Assembly: GCA_017472285.1 (NCBI GenBank)
Contig: JAFUQQ010000053.1
Location: 1 to 35,766, forward strand
Source of the DNA: Clostridia bacterium
Lineage (GTDB): Bacteria > Bacillota > Clostridia > Oscillospirales > CAG-272
Length of the DNA: 35,766 bases
Direction of reading: 5' to 3'
Below, one piece after another: positions 14,973-22,546 of the stretch (the first letter of the stretch is position 1; every line of letters begins with the position of its first letter). Below the pieces are notes generated by a model. It did no database searches. It was not told the DNA's origin and worked only from the letters and a program-made list of their open reading frames with translations. A program made the position numbers and the translations under genes.

Positions 14973-15006
14973 AAAAGGAACGGCTTTTGCCGTTCCTTTT
15001 TTCTTT
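14973..15006 (+). terminator. Terminator of ylxM-ffh-rpsP-khpA operon
   Basis: A 12-bp stem AAAAGGAACGGC (14973-14984) and GCCGTTCCTTTT (14989-15000) with a TTTT loop and a T-rich tail. The following 15007-15060 holds a GGGGTTGCCGCCCC remnant and the palindrome TTTAAGGGCA/TGCCCTTAAA, resembling the GC-rich intergenic repeats seen at 31245-31320. Confidence 0.9.
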
Positions 15007-15096
15007 CGGGGTTGCCGCCCCAGACCCTGCTTTAAGGGCAAATTGCCCTTAAAAATCCCGATATGTGTTCGAGGATAAAAATGTCTTTTTTATGAT

Positions 15097-15960
15097 TCAA
15101 AATGAATCACTCTCCGTTAAAGTTTCCCAAGAGTCCATTTCGATCAATCGTAAGGTGAGTTCAATATCCGTGATATCGATAATATTGTTCTCTTCAAGGT
15201 CTGTTTCCATAAAGGTGATGGTATCCAATGCTTTCTTGCCTGCTATAATATCACAGGAAAAATAAGGCTCAATCATGAATCCGTTAATAGAAACATCGTT
15301 CGCTTGAATGATTATATTTTTTGTGCTATTGTTCTCGATGTATAAATAAACATCAGCACCCCAAAAGCTTTCAGAACTGTTCAGTTTTCTAACAATGACT
15401 TTTATATCGTTGGCATCATACGCAACGGTTCCCGTACTATCGAATGTTTGCACAAAAGACGTATCTGCTGAGGTCGTTAAACAGATGGGGTCGGATCGAA
15501 GGATGGTTTCATAAGTATGACTATTATAAATATTAAGAATAAATTCAATATCTTTTATGATAGTAATATCTGCTTCCTCCAACGCGCTCGTATAAAAAGA
15601 AATTGAGCTATTTGCTTTTTTGCCCGATGCGATCTCTTCGGAGAAAATATTATCCATCATCATTCCATTGACCGAAAGGTGTTCCGCAGATATGCCAATA
15701 CTTTCCGAGGAACTATTTTCAATCAATAATTTGATTTCGGGTCCCCAAAAACCGTCTTTATTCAAGCCTTTTGCGGTGACCTTGATGCCGTTTTTGTCAA
15801 AGATCACTTGTTCGGAGATTGTAATTTCTCCTTGCGTGTTGCCTGACGTTTCGTTGTTTTCGCTCGGCAATTTATCATTTGTTGTGTCTCCTGTTGCCGT
15901 ACATGATATGAGGACGAGTGAAAGAGCCGATGCAAGAATTAGTGCCAATAATTTTTTCAT
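15097..15960 (-). CDS. Secreted lipoprotein with two copies of an Ig-like (DUF4352-like) domain
   Basis: Lipoprotein of 287 aa. The signal peptide (residues 1-19) ends in the lipobox LISC with Cys20, then a polar linker to about residue 45. Two homologous domains of about 110 residues follow: FDKNGIKVTAKGLNKDGFWG (from about 53) and YDANDIKVIVRKLNSSESFWG (from about 180). Each is followed by an 'xLxIEN(S/N)S', 'VNGMMM' or 'INGFMI' and 'GKKA' pattern, showing internal duplication. The beta-rich pattern resembles DUF4352-type immunoglobulin-like extracellular domains. The ligand is unknown. The start is set by GGAGGT 7 nt upstream. The gene diverges from a small XRE regulator over a shared operator-like region, which suggests it is that regulator's target. 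Confidence 0.82.
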   Translation of the reverse strand: MKKLLALILASALSLVLISCTATGDTTNDKLPSENNETSGNTQGEITISEQVIFDKNGIKVTAKGLNKDGFWGPEIKLLIENSSSESIGISAEHLSVNGMMMDNIFSEEIASGKKANSSISFYTSALEEADITIIKDIEFILNIYNSHTYETILRSDPICLTTSADTSFVQTFDSTGTVAYDANDIKVIVRKLNSSESFWGADVYLYIENNSTKNIIIQANDVSINGFMIEPYFSCDIIAGKKALDTITFMETDLEENNIIDITDIELTLRLIEMDSWETLTESDSF

Positions 15961-15992
15961 ATGTTTACCTCCAATGAAATTATGATATTTTT

Positions 15993-16021
15993 ATTATAAT
16001 ACAAATGTTTACTAAAGTCAA
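15993..16021 (-). promoter_or_regulatory. Promoter of duplicated-domain lipoprotein gene
   Basis: Minus-strand TTGACT (16016-16021), 17 bases, TATAAT (15993-15998). The -35 is overlapped by the TTTACT/AGTAAA inverted repeat at 16008-16028. Confidence 0.7.
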
Positions 16022-16047
16022 TAGTAAATTTATTTACTTGATATAAT
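16008..16047 (+). promoter_or_regulatory. Operator-like repeats and extended -10 promoter of the XRE gene
   Basis: TTTACT (16008-16013) and AGTAAA (16023-16028) form an inverted repeat, and a third TTTACT lies at 16033-16038. The extended -10 TGATATAAT (16039-16047) for the XRE gene follows directly. The arrangement would let one bound regulator control both divergent promoters. Binding is inference. Confidence 0.5.
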
Positions 16048-16065
16048 AACATTCGGGTGAAACGA

Positions 16066-16278
16066 ATGAAATATATCAAGATTATACGAGATTTAAGAGA
16101 AGACCACGACAAAACACAGCAAGAGATTGCCGATATTTTGCATACCTCGCAAACAATGTATGCCCGATATGAACGCGGCGCAAACGAACTTCCTATCCAT
16201 CATCTTTTGACACTTTGCGATTATTATAATGTATCTGCAGATTATATTCTCGGAAGAACCAATCAAATACAAAAATAA
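16066..16278 (+). CDS. Small XRE-family transcriptional regulator
   Basis: Compact DNA-binding protein of 70 aa consisting only of an HTH_3 domain: KTQQEIADILHTSQTMYARYERG with the usual Trp-Glu-Arg position filled by Tyr-Glu-Arg, then the fourth and fifth helices ending in VSADYILGRT. Such proteins are typically autoregulated repressors. ATG at 16066 is preferred over the GTG at 16057 because the -10 at 16042-16047 puts the transcript start near 16054. The leader would then be only about 12 nt with a weak GGGTG ribosome binding site. It is divergent from the lipoprotein gene. Confidence 0.85.
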   Translation: MKYIKIIRDLREDHDKTQQEIADILHTSQTMYARYERGANELPIHHLLTLCDYYNVSADYILGRTNQIQK

Positions 16279-16316
16279 AGGAACGGCAATAGAGCGGTAC
16301 TCTAAAGGACAGTTTT
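16277..16316 (-). repeat. 40-bp dispersed repeat, first of an inverted pair
   Basis: Read on the minus strand it begins AAAACTGTCCTTTAGAGTAC and ends TTGCCGTTCCTTT. It matches 18112-18150 (AAAACTGTCCTTTAGGGTAC...ATGCCGTTCCTTT) in opposite orientation. The two enclose the DUF559 element and the DUF4932 gene. Confidence 0.65.
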
Positions 16317-16319
16317 CAA

Positions 16320-16355
16320 AAATACGGCATATTTTGAAAGAAGTATGCCGTATTT
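16320..16355 (+). terminator. Hairpin after the small XRE gene
   Basis: AAATACGGCATA (16320-16331) pairs perfectly with TATGCCGTATTT (16344-16355). The tail CACGTTTG is not a good U tract, so termination is uncertain. Confidence 0.5.
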
Positions 16356-16415
16356 CACGTTTGTGGACACAAATGCAGTGCTTGTCAGTAAAATTGACAA
16401 ATCATAGATGAACAT

Positions 16416-16872
16416 AAAAAAGGCTCCCTTGTGTAAAGGGAGCTGTCAGCGAAGCTGACTGAGGGATTGTTCTACGAGGCGATCAATATACTCGCAAACA
16501 CCCCTAAAGTTTTTATCTATTTCTGTATTTGGTATTCTGATAACCGTCAATCCGTATTCTTCAAGGAAATCCGTCCTTTCTTTATCGTGTTGCCTTCCTT
16601 CTTCGGTGTAATGTCCCGAGCCGTCAAGCTCGATAATAAGCTTTGCTTCTGCACAGTAAAAGTCTGCGATATACTTACCGAGAACCTTTTGACGAGAAAA
16701 TCGGATTGGATAGGTGCGCAGAAAATCATACCAAAGGTGTTTTTCTTCTTTGGTCATATTCTTTCGCAGCATTCTTGCGGTTGGTACTATGTCTTTGTTG
16801 TGCTTTCTCTGCATTACAATCCCTCCGTCACGCTATCGCGTGCCACCTCCCTTTACACAAGGGAGGCTTTTT
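16416..16872. mobile_element. Inverted-repeat element carrying a DUF559 gene
   Basis: Nearly perfect 26-27 bp terminal inverted repeats: 16416-16442 (GGCTCCCTTGTGTAAAGGGAG after an A run) and 16847-16872 (CTCCCTTTACACAAGGGAGG before a T run). Subterminal sequences (GTCAGCGAAGCTGAC at 16444-16458; TCACGCTATCGCGTG at 16828-16842) form small hairpins. The layout and core match the shorter palindromic repeats elsewhere in the window, but here a complete gene occupies the centre. No transposase is present. No target duplication could be recognised. Confidence 0.7.
16446..16814 (-). CDS. DUF559 (Vsr-like PD-(D/E)XK endonuclease fold) protein
   Basis: Protein of 122 aa in the DUF559 family, related by fold to very-short-patch-repair endonucleases. 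The segment KYIADFYCAEAKLIIELDGSGH contains the conserved acidic residues (Asp in ADFYC, Glu62 and Asp64 in IIELDG), followed by ERTDFLEEYGLTVIRIPNTEI. Nuclease activity is predicted from family, not shown. The ribosome binding site GGAGGG and the last residues (SLSQLR with the stop codon) are encoded by the arms of the enclosing inverted repeat, so gene and repeat have evolved as one unit. No promoter of its own was seen; it may be read from the DUF4932 transcript, which comes from the same direction. Confidence 0.88.
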   Translation of the reverse strand: MQRKHNKDIVPTARMLRKNMTKEEKHLWYDFLRTYPIRFSRQKVLGKYIADFYCAEAKLIIELDGSGHYTEEGRQHDKERTDFLEEYGLTVIRIPNTEIDKNFRGVCEYIDRLVEQSLSQLR

Positions 16873-16924
16873 CCAATTTCTGCATTTCTCGACAAATTGA
16901 AATTTAATTATCTCATTTCAAAAT

Positions 16925-17920
16925 TCAAACAATATTAGAAAATACTTCTAACAATGTAGGATAGAATGTTTCAAAATCGGGATAAATATCACGATGGTCA
17001 TCATAATATTTATATTTTTCAAGTATTAACGGGATATACTTATACCCCTTACATAGGTCATGATCTAACATTTCAGTTGCTATATCTTGAAGATTACATT
17101 TTTGTAACAGGTGAATAACCATCGCTCTTACAAGGTGCTCATTAACACACTCATACCAATCACCATATCCTGATTTAAAGCCCGGTAATTTGTATTTTTT
17201 TAACAACTCGTACGAACTTTGATATTTAGTGACCAAATCTATGTATTTTTCAGTCAATGGATTGATAAACGGATGTGAAAATTCATGAAATAACACCGCC
17301 TCTGATATGCTGAATCCATCTGTTGCAAAAACAGAAAATAAATCAAGTTTTGTCTTTCCTTTTTCGCCAAAAGATATTCCGTAATTGCCTATCATTAAAG
17401 AAGATAAAATATAATTATAAGAATTCTGCTCTTTTCCATATTCATCTTCTAAAATGGATATATAGGGGTATTTATTGGCAACTTCTTTCGCCTGTTCAAT
17501 TATTGGATTGTAGTATTTTTTCGTTTCTTCGAAAAAAGCAAAAAAACCAATTTTTGCTTCATGTTCTTTCAACAACCTCAACAATTCTTTAATTCTTAAA
17601 ATTCCACCGCAATACTCAATACACATCTCTGACGGTGTATATTGCATCGAAAAATCTGTATTATTTCCAAGACTCAACATTAATTCTACCGGGCGCGAAA
17701 AAGTAAAACCATTTGGAACCAAACTTTCAATATATTGATAAATATCGTCATTACGGTATTTATCCAAAAAATGCTTTATACGAGTCGTATACTCATTTTC
17801 TTCTTTTGTCATCAATCCATATCCAATATATAGCTCCGTAATTTCATTATATCTACTGGTCAATAAAATGCTATTCATATATTCTAAATACGAATTAATA
17901 TACACATTAATTTTCTTCAT
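16925..17920 (-). CDS. DUF4932-like protein with HExxH metallopeptidase motif
   Basis: Protein of 331 aa, no signal peptide evident, so probably cytoplasmic. The zincin motif HEFSH lies at about residues 212-216 within SEAVLFHEFSHPFINPL. A downstream conserved-looking YECVNEHLVRAM (about 255) may give the third zinc ligand. The overall pattern matches DUF4932-type putative metalloproteases, whose substrates are unknown. GGAG lies about 8 nt before the ATG. The gene is clearly more AT-rich than its neighbours and is bracketed by the inverted 40-bp repeats and the DUF559 element, hinting at acquisition. Its promoter (18055-18083) overlaps the terminator upstream, leaving a leader of about 130 nt. 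Confidence 0.75.
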   Translation of the reverse strand: MKKINVYINSYLEYMNSILLTSRYNEITELYIGYGLMTKEENEYTTRIKHFLDKYRNDDIYQYIESLVPNGFTFSRPVELMLSLGNNTDFSMQYTPSEMCIEYCGGILRIKELLRLLKEHEAKIGFFAFFEETKKYYNPIIEQAKEVANKYPYISILEDEYGKEQNSYNYILSSLMIGNYGISFGEKGKTKLDLFSVFATDGFSISEAVLFHEFSHPFINPLTEKYIDLVTKYQSSYELLKKYKLPGFKSGYGDWYECVNEHLVRAMVIHLLQKCNLQDIATEMLDHDLCKGYKYIPLILEKYKYYDDHRDIYPDFETFYPTLLEVFSNIV

Positions 17921-18054
17921 TTGCGACTCCCTTTATAATAAACATTCATATATTCGACTCAAATCCTAACAGGAGGATAAATTCTTATTTATCTGTCTGC
18001 TTTATTTGAATTTTGATTTTGTTTAACTAATGAAACTAATTTATTTCAATATTT

Positions 18055-18083
18055 ATTATAGCACAAAAACCGCAGAAAATCAA
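18055..18083 (-). promoter_or_regulatory. Promoter of DUF4932-like gene
   Basis: Minus-strand TTGATT (18078-18083), 17 bases, TATAAT (18055-18060). It is embedded in the terminator hairpin of the esterase transcript. Confidence 0.5.
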
Positions 18084-18100
18084 TCTGCGGTTTTTGTTTT
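18065..18100 (-). terminator. Bidirectional terminator after esterase gene
   Basis: A 12-bp stem, AAAAACCGCAGA (18065-18076) with TCTGCGGTTTTT (18084-18095), has T runs on both strands. On the minus strand it ends the radC-esterase transcript. Confidence 0.8.
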
Positions 18101-18111
18101 TTATCGGTAGT

Positions 18112-18150
18112 AAAACTGTCCTTTAGGGTACAACCCTATGCCGTTCCTTT
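18112..18150 (+). repeat. 40-bp dispersed repeat, second of an inverted pair
   Basis: Begins AAAACTGTCCTTTAGGGTAC and ends ATGCCGTTCCTTT. Inverted relative to 16277-16316. Confidence 0.65.
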
Positions 18151-18160
18151 TTGTTTTGCT

Positions 18161-20338
18161 TTATTTTGTTTGAGAGAGCAACCAATCGACAAGACCTTCG
18201 GTTGCGTAAGCGTTATCCCAACAGCTATGTCCGACACCCTGGAGATACGTTGCCTTCATCTTTGTGCCGCCCGCCGCCTTGATTGCCGCTTCCATATCGG
18301 AAGTACCGCTCATGGGAACCGTAGAATCTGCCGTGCCGTGGAAAGCCCAGATCGCAATATCTTTGAGGTTTGCCGCTTCGGAGGGAATACCTGCGCCGCA
18401 AAGCGGAATTGCAGCCGCAAATACGTCGGATTTTCTTGTGATAAGCTCCCATGTACCGTAACCGCCCATGGAAATACCGCCGGCATAAACACGTTTGGTA
18501 TCGACTTTATCATTTGCGAGATATTCGTCAAGAAGTGCCATTGCCGCGCGCATTGCCAAAGTCGGCGTTTCGGGAAGTTCTGCACGGGAACCGTTTTTCC
18601 AACCGTGAGAAGAAGAGAACCATTCACGGTTGCCGCCATCGTCACAAGTTGCCTGCGGTGCAACGATAATGATGTTATCTTTTGCGATCAAATCGTTAAA
18701 GAGTTTGTTTTCACCGCCGTTGACACGGACATTCTGTGTATTATCCATACCCGTTTCGCCATGACCATGGAGGAAGAAAAGAATCGGATACTGTTTGTCA
18801 CTTGCTTCATCGTAATCGCTCGGCAGATATACGCGGTAAGGAAGATCGAGTTTTTCACCCGTCGTACTATCTTCATAAGAGAAAATTTCTCTGCCCATGG
18901 CATCCGCAGTCTGATAACCTGCAAGAATTTCGGATTCGCTCACCGCATAATTATAAAGTTTCAGATCATCGATCTCGATTTGACCTTGTGCATCGTTCAC
19001 AATGATATCACCCGTACCAACAAGATCACGGGATGCGGACGGAACGAGCTGATTTGCGGGTTTGGTCGAGCCTTGCAATACGCCGTCCAGATAGAAAAGA
19101 AGCGTTCTGCTTTCGGGATTCTGAATCATAACGGCATAATGCCATGCGTTATCGATTGCCTGATCGGCATAATATTTGCCCGCGCCGACGTGCATAATCA
19201 GACGATTCTGTTCATCGATGGAAAAACCGTAAGTGCCATCTGCCGCATCTTTTTTCACGATCACGCCCGTGCCGCTACGTTTGAATCTCACGGAAAGTGT
19301 AAAGCCTTCGCCCGCATAGAAGCCGTCGGGTTCAGCGGAAAGAGTCAGTGTTTTGCCAATGTTCAGGATACCGCCCGTTTCACCTTCAAAATCCATATCA
19401 ATCAGCAAAGTTTCCGCTTCTTCCACGAAACCTTGGATCACAGCTTCCGAAAGCGCGCAATCGTAAATTTTAATATCGTCAAGTTTACCGAGGAACTGAC
19501 GTTGACCGACTTTTTCGCCCATTGCGCCGATGAAAAGATCGGTCGGTGTCGTTGCATCTGCAGGATATGTAATATAACCGCCGCGTTTGCCGTCAACGTA
19601 AGTCGTGACCGTACCTTTTTCTGCATCCTGTACGGCAACGAAATGATGCCACTGATTCAAAGTCATATCGGAAGATGCATTGATATTGACGTTGCCTTTG
19701 ATCGGCTGTGCGCTGACGCTGAAATTGATGCCTTTATTGGAAGAACTGCTGGAGATCAATACGGCATAACAATCTTTGGAATCATCGGTCAGACCTTTGT
19801 TCAGGACACAAGGCCATTTCGTGAAGACCGTGTTTTCATCAAAACAGTACCAGAGAGAGAGCGTATAACTGTCGGTTGCCGTAAAATTCAAGTCGTCGCT
19901 GTTTTTTACAACGAAATAATCACCGTTTGCACCGAATTTTGCGGCGGAAGATGCGTCATGGCTTTCCGTTTTGGAAACCTCGCCGAATGCCAAAGCATCA
20001 TGACCGTTACCCGAAACGTCGGTGACTTTTCCGTTATCCCATTCTTCAAAATCGAGATACATGACGAGATTTTTCTCATAATCTTCGATTTTCGGGGTTT
20101 CGGGAACGATCGCGGATGTGCTTTCCGCGGTGGTTTCTTCCGTGGAAGAAGCCGAAGTTTCCGTGGAAGTGGATTCCGCGGATGCCGTGGTTGTTTCCGT
20201 GGTGGTCTGTTCCGTCGTCGTCGTTTGCACAGTCGTTTCCGTGGATGCGGTGGTCGTATCTTCCGCACCTTTTCCGCAGGATGCAAATACTGCGGCAGAC
20301 ATAGCAAGCGCGAGCAGGAAGGCAAGTGCTTTTTTCAT
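18161..20338 (-). CDS. Secreted lipoprotein esterase with two LamG-like domains
   Basis: Large exported protein of 725 aa. A lipoprotein signal ends in FASC (Cys near residue 20). A linker of about 55 residues made almost only of Thr, Ser, Glu and Ala follows. Two concanavalin/LamG-like domains come next: about 88-250 (VMYLDFEEWDNG, then DDIKIYDCALSE) and about 255-410 (LLIDMDFEGETGG, then DDLKLYNYAVSE). The C-terminal alpha/beta hydrolase resembles feruloyl/acetyl-xylan esterases and PHB-depolymerase-like enzymes. It has LFFLHGHGETG (oxyanion region), nucleophile GISMG (Ser near 623), Asp in HGTADSTVP (near 669) and His in GVGHSCW (near 703). Likely role: removing ester substituents from surface-bound polysaccharide, with LamG domains binding the substrate (inference). 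The start at 20338 follows GGAGG by 9 nt. It is 25 nt downstream of radC. Confidence 0.88.
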   Translation of the reverse strand: MKKALAFLLALAMSAAVFASCGKGAEDTTTASTETTVQTTTTEQTTTETTTASAESTSTETSASSTEETTAESTSAIVPETPKIEDYEKNLVMYLDFEEWDNGKVTDVSGNGHDALAFGEVSKTESHDASSAAKFGANGDYFVVKNSDDLNFTATDSYTLSLWYCFDENTVFTKWPCVLNKGLTDDSKDCYAVLISSSSSNKGINFSVSAQPIKGNVNINASSDMTLNQWHHFVAVQDAEKGTVTTYVDGKRGGYITYPADATTPTDLFIGAMGEKVGQRQFLGKLDDIKIYDCALSEAVIQGFVEEAETLLIDMDFEGETGGILNIGKTLTLSAEPDGFYAGEGFTLSVRFKRSGTGVIVKKDAADGTYGFSIDEQNRLIMHVGAGKYYADQAIDNAWHYAVMIQNPESRTLLFYLDGVLQGSTKPANQLVPSASRDLVGTGDIIVNDAQGQIEIDDLKLYNYAVSESEILAGYQTADAMGREIFSYEDSTTGEKLDLPYRVYLPSDYDEASDKQYPILFFLHGHGETGMDNTQNVRVNGGENKLFNDLIAKDNIIIVAPQATCDDGGNREWFSSSHGWKNGSRAELPETPTLAMRAAMALLDEYLANDKVDTKRVYAGGISMGGYGTWELITRKSDVFAAAIPLCGAGIPSEAANLKDIAIWAFHGTADSTVPMSGTSDMEAAIKAAGGTKMKATYLQGVGHSCWDNAYATEGLVDWLLSQTK

Positions 20339-20363
20339 ATTGATGAACCTCCGTATATATTTT

Positions 20364-21056
20364 TCATATTTCGTTTTCATTTTTTGTCGATATCGGGCTA
20401 TTGGGATTGAAGATATCAACGTAAGTATCACCCGCAACGATGATATGACCGAGCAGGTTGATCTCCACAAGGTCAAAAGCGCGTTTGGCTTCTCTGGTCG
20501 TAAAGATATCGTCACTTGACGGGATCGGCATCCCCGACGGATGATTGTGTGCCAATACCGCCATGGAAGCGCGCTTAAAAAGAGCCGTTTCCACGAGCTT
20601 TCGCATCGTGACGGCGGAAGAATTGACCGAGCCTTCATGGATCTTCACGATATCGATCACATTGAATTTATTATCGAGCAAGAGCAGAACGACCGTTTCA
20701 ATATTGATGCCGATATAATAATTGACAAGATATCTGCCGATCTTATCCATATCAGAAAGCGCTTCTCCGCTCTGATTCTTTTCGATATAATACCGACGAG
20801 AAAGCGCGGGAATCATTTTGATCAGCGTCGCGGTATGCTCCTTCACACCCTTTACACTCATTAAATCCTCCGCAGATGCATCAAAAACACCTGAAAGAGA
20901 ACCGAAACGCTCAATCAGGGAATGTGCCAATTCATTCGTATCTTTTTGCGGTATGGAATAAAATAAAAGAAGTTCCAGAACATTATGCGGTTCAAAACGG
21001 TCAAGTCCTTCTGCCATAAACCGTTTTTTGACGCGATCTCTGTGGTTTTTGTGCAT
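20364..21056 (-). CDS. radC: RadC-family JAB-domain protein
   Basis: RadC homologue of 230 aa, a normal length. Residues 1-90 are the UPF0758 helical part with a helix-hairpin-helix region (LMSVKGVKEHTATLI). The C-terminal MPN/JAB domain has the metal motif HNHPSGMPIPSSDD near residues 168-181 and the upstream Glu in KIHEGSVNSS. Named for DNA repair, but its real activity remains unsettled. It has its own promoter (21096-21124) and a GGAG ribosome binding site. The esterase gene follows with no terminator between, an unusual pairing. Confidence 0.95.
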   Translation of the reverse strand: MHKNHRDRVKKRFMAEGLDRFEPHNVLELLLFYSIPQKDTNELAHSLIERFGSLSGVFDASAEDLMSVKGVKEHTATLIKMIPALSRRYYIEKNQSGEALSDMDKIGRYLVNYYIGINIETVVLLLLDNKFNVIDIVKIHEGSVNSSAVTMRKLVETALFKRASMAVLAHNHPSGMPIPSSDDIFTTREAKRAFDLVEINLLGHIIVAGDTYVDIFNPNSPISTKNENEI

Positions 21057-21095
21057 ACTGATCTCCGATTTTTTCTGAATATTGAAATTATAATC

Positions 21096-21124
21096 AGTAT
21101 ATCATAAAAAGACACCGTTTGCAA
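21096..21124 (-). promoter_or_regulatory. Promoter of radC-esterase operon
   Basis: Minus-strand TTGCAA (21119-21124), 17 bases, TATACT (21096-21101) with TGA before it. Confidence 0.65.
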
Positions 21125-21169
21125 GGGAAATTTTTCCTTGTAAGGATATTCTCTTAGAAAATAAAACTA

Positions 21170-21198
21170 TTGAAAAAAATAATATTTTATGTTATGAT
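21170..21198 (+). promoter_or_regulatory. Promoter of DUF3810 gene
   Basis: TTGAAA (21170-21175), 17 AT-rich bases, TATGAT (21193-21198). Confidence 0.6.
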
Positions 21199-21240
21199 AA
21201 AATAAGAGATACTATATTTATTTGGATGGAGATTTCCGAT

Positions 21241-22344
21241 ATGAAACAATTTTTTAAAAAACTGACCCGTTATGTACCGTTGTGGTCGCTGATTTTATTC
21301 GTGATCTTTCTCGGTGCATTACTGATGAATACGCTTTTTCCTTCGTTTCCGGCTCTTGCAAATGCGATCCATAACAGTATCGGTGCTGTGATTCGTACCG
21401 TTCTGGCAACGCTGACGAATTGGATTCCTTTTTCTTTTGCTGAATCGCTTCTGATCTTATCCCCATTGCTCGTGGGACTCATCTGTTTTGCTATGGCAAG
21501 ACGTATGAAACGCTCGCTTGCTGCCGGTATCCGTTATTTTACAGGATTCCTTTCTCTGCTTTCCCTTGTTTTTACCGTTCTTTTCTTCGGTTATAACGCA
21601 GGCTATTATAGCGAAGGCGTGGAAGAAAAAGTTGATTTCAAACGGCATGATCTTTCCGCAGAACAGCTTTATGATACCGCAATCATTATGATCGATCAGA
21701 TCAAAGAAGATCTTCCCCACGTTTATTACCCTCAGAACACCTATTCTTCCATGCGTTTTTCCTATGCAGATTTGAATAAGAAACTGAATGAATCATACGA
21801 CACCCTTTGCGCTCAATATCCCTCATTCCAAAGGATGTATTCCAATACCAAACCCGTTATGCTCAGCGAACCTTGGACGTATACACATATTTCGGGTGTT
21901 TATACCTTCTTTACGGGTGAAGCCAACGTCAATACCAATTATCCCGATTTCATCGTAGTCAGCTCCGCTGCGCATGAGATGGCACATCAAAGGGGGATCA
22001 CCAAAGAAGATGAAGCCAATTTCACGGCATTCCTCGTTTGTTCTCTCAGTGACGACCCCTATATCCGTTATTGCGGTTATGCGGACGTTCTCAACGATCT
22101 GATGGGAAAGCTTGCTTCCGCAAGTCCCGAACTTTATAATAAAGCCCGTTCGCAGATGCCTCAGGAATTGAAAAATGAATATTCTGCATATTCCGTCTTT
22201 TTCGATCAGTACCGTGAAAACGTAGCTGCGACTGTTTCCACGGCAGTCAATAACGCTTATATCACTTCTCATAATCAACCCGCCGGGGTCAAGAGTTACG
22301 GTCTTGTCGTTGATCTTGTAGCTGCATATTTATTGGGGGATTAA
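21241..22344 (+). CDS. DUF3810 membrane protein with HExxH motif
   Basis: Membrane protein of 367 aa. Hydrophobic segments lie at about residues 13-33, 60-82 and 95-115, followed by a large extracytoplasmic domain. That domain contains SSAAHEMAHQRGITKEDEANF, with the zincin motif HEMAH at residues 245-249 and a Glu twelve residues on as a likely further ligand. This is the signature of DUF3810, a family of predicted membrane-anchored zinc metallopeptidases of unknown substrate. The start at 21241 lies 8 nt after GGAGA; the ATG at 21226 overlaps that SD. It is monocistronic: radC diverges upstream and a long gap follows. Confidence 0.88.
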   Translation: MKQFFKKLTRYVPLWSLILFVIFLGALLMNTLFPSFPALANAIHNSIGAVIRTVLATLTNWIPFSFAESLLILSPLLVGLICFAMARRMKRSLAAGIRYFTGFLSLLSLVFTVLFFGYNAGYYSEGVEEKVDFKRHDLSAEQLYDTAIIMIDQIKEDLPHVYYPQNTYSSMRFSYADLNKKLNESYDTLCAQYPSFQRMYSNTKPVMLSEPWTYTHISGVYTFFTGEANVNTNYPDFIVVSSAAHEMAHQRGITKEDEANFTAFLVCSLSDDPYIRYCGYADVLNDLMGKLASASPELYNKARSQMPQELKNEYSAYSVFFDQYRENVAATVSTAVNNAYITSHNQPAGVKSYGLVVDLVAAYLLGD

Positions 22345-22366
22345 CCTTTTTCTTTGTTTGAAATTC

Positions 22367-22395
22367 CAACTTTTCTTTATTTGAAAGAAAAGTTG
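22367..22395. repeat. Hairpin repeat (inverted copy) after DUF3810 gene
   Basis: A 12-bp stem CAACTTTTCTTT (22367-22378) and AAAGAAAAGTTG (22384-22395), then CAAAAGAAGCAAAC. Its reverse complement resembles the 41-bp repeats at 25459-25499 and 29594-29634. It may act as the DUF3810 terminator, although no U tract follows on the plus strand. Confidence 0.55.
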
Positions 22396-22450
22396 CAAAA
22401 GAAGCAAACAAACTTGCAGTTTGATCGCTTGTGTAGATTTGTCATCAATA

Positions 22451-22546
22451 CACCACGCTTCATATCCGCACTGTCAACATAAATGTTGACAGTTAGACTT
22501 TGCTTTCGCAAAGTCGCTACTTTAAAGATGAATGGTAGGCGCGTGG
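22451..22546. other. Unexplained cluster of nested palindromes
   Basis: CCACGC (22453-22458) and GCGTGG (22541-22546) could close a multi-stem structure. Inside are two perfect hairpins: ACTGTCAACAT/ATGTTGACAGT (22470-22493, 11 bp) and GACTTTGC/GCAAAGTC (22496-22515, 8 bp, loop TTTC). It lies in a 370-base gap between the DUF3810 gene and the response regulator. It could be a palindromic repeat or a structured RNA. The rest of the gap shows nothing recognisable. Confidence 0.4.

Noticed and set aside
18170..20410. A 746-codon open frame antisense to the esterase gene
   Set aside because: It mirrors the esterase codon pattern, is Cys/Arg/Phe-rich without domains, and has no ribosome binding site; the minus-strand protein has clear motifs.
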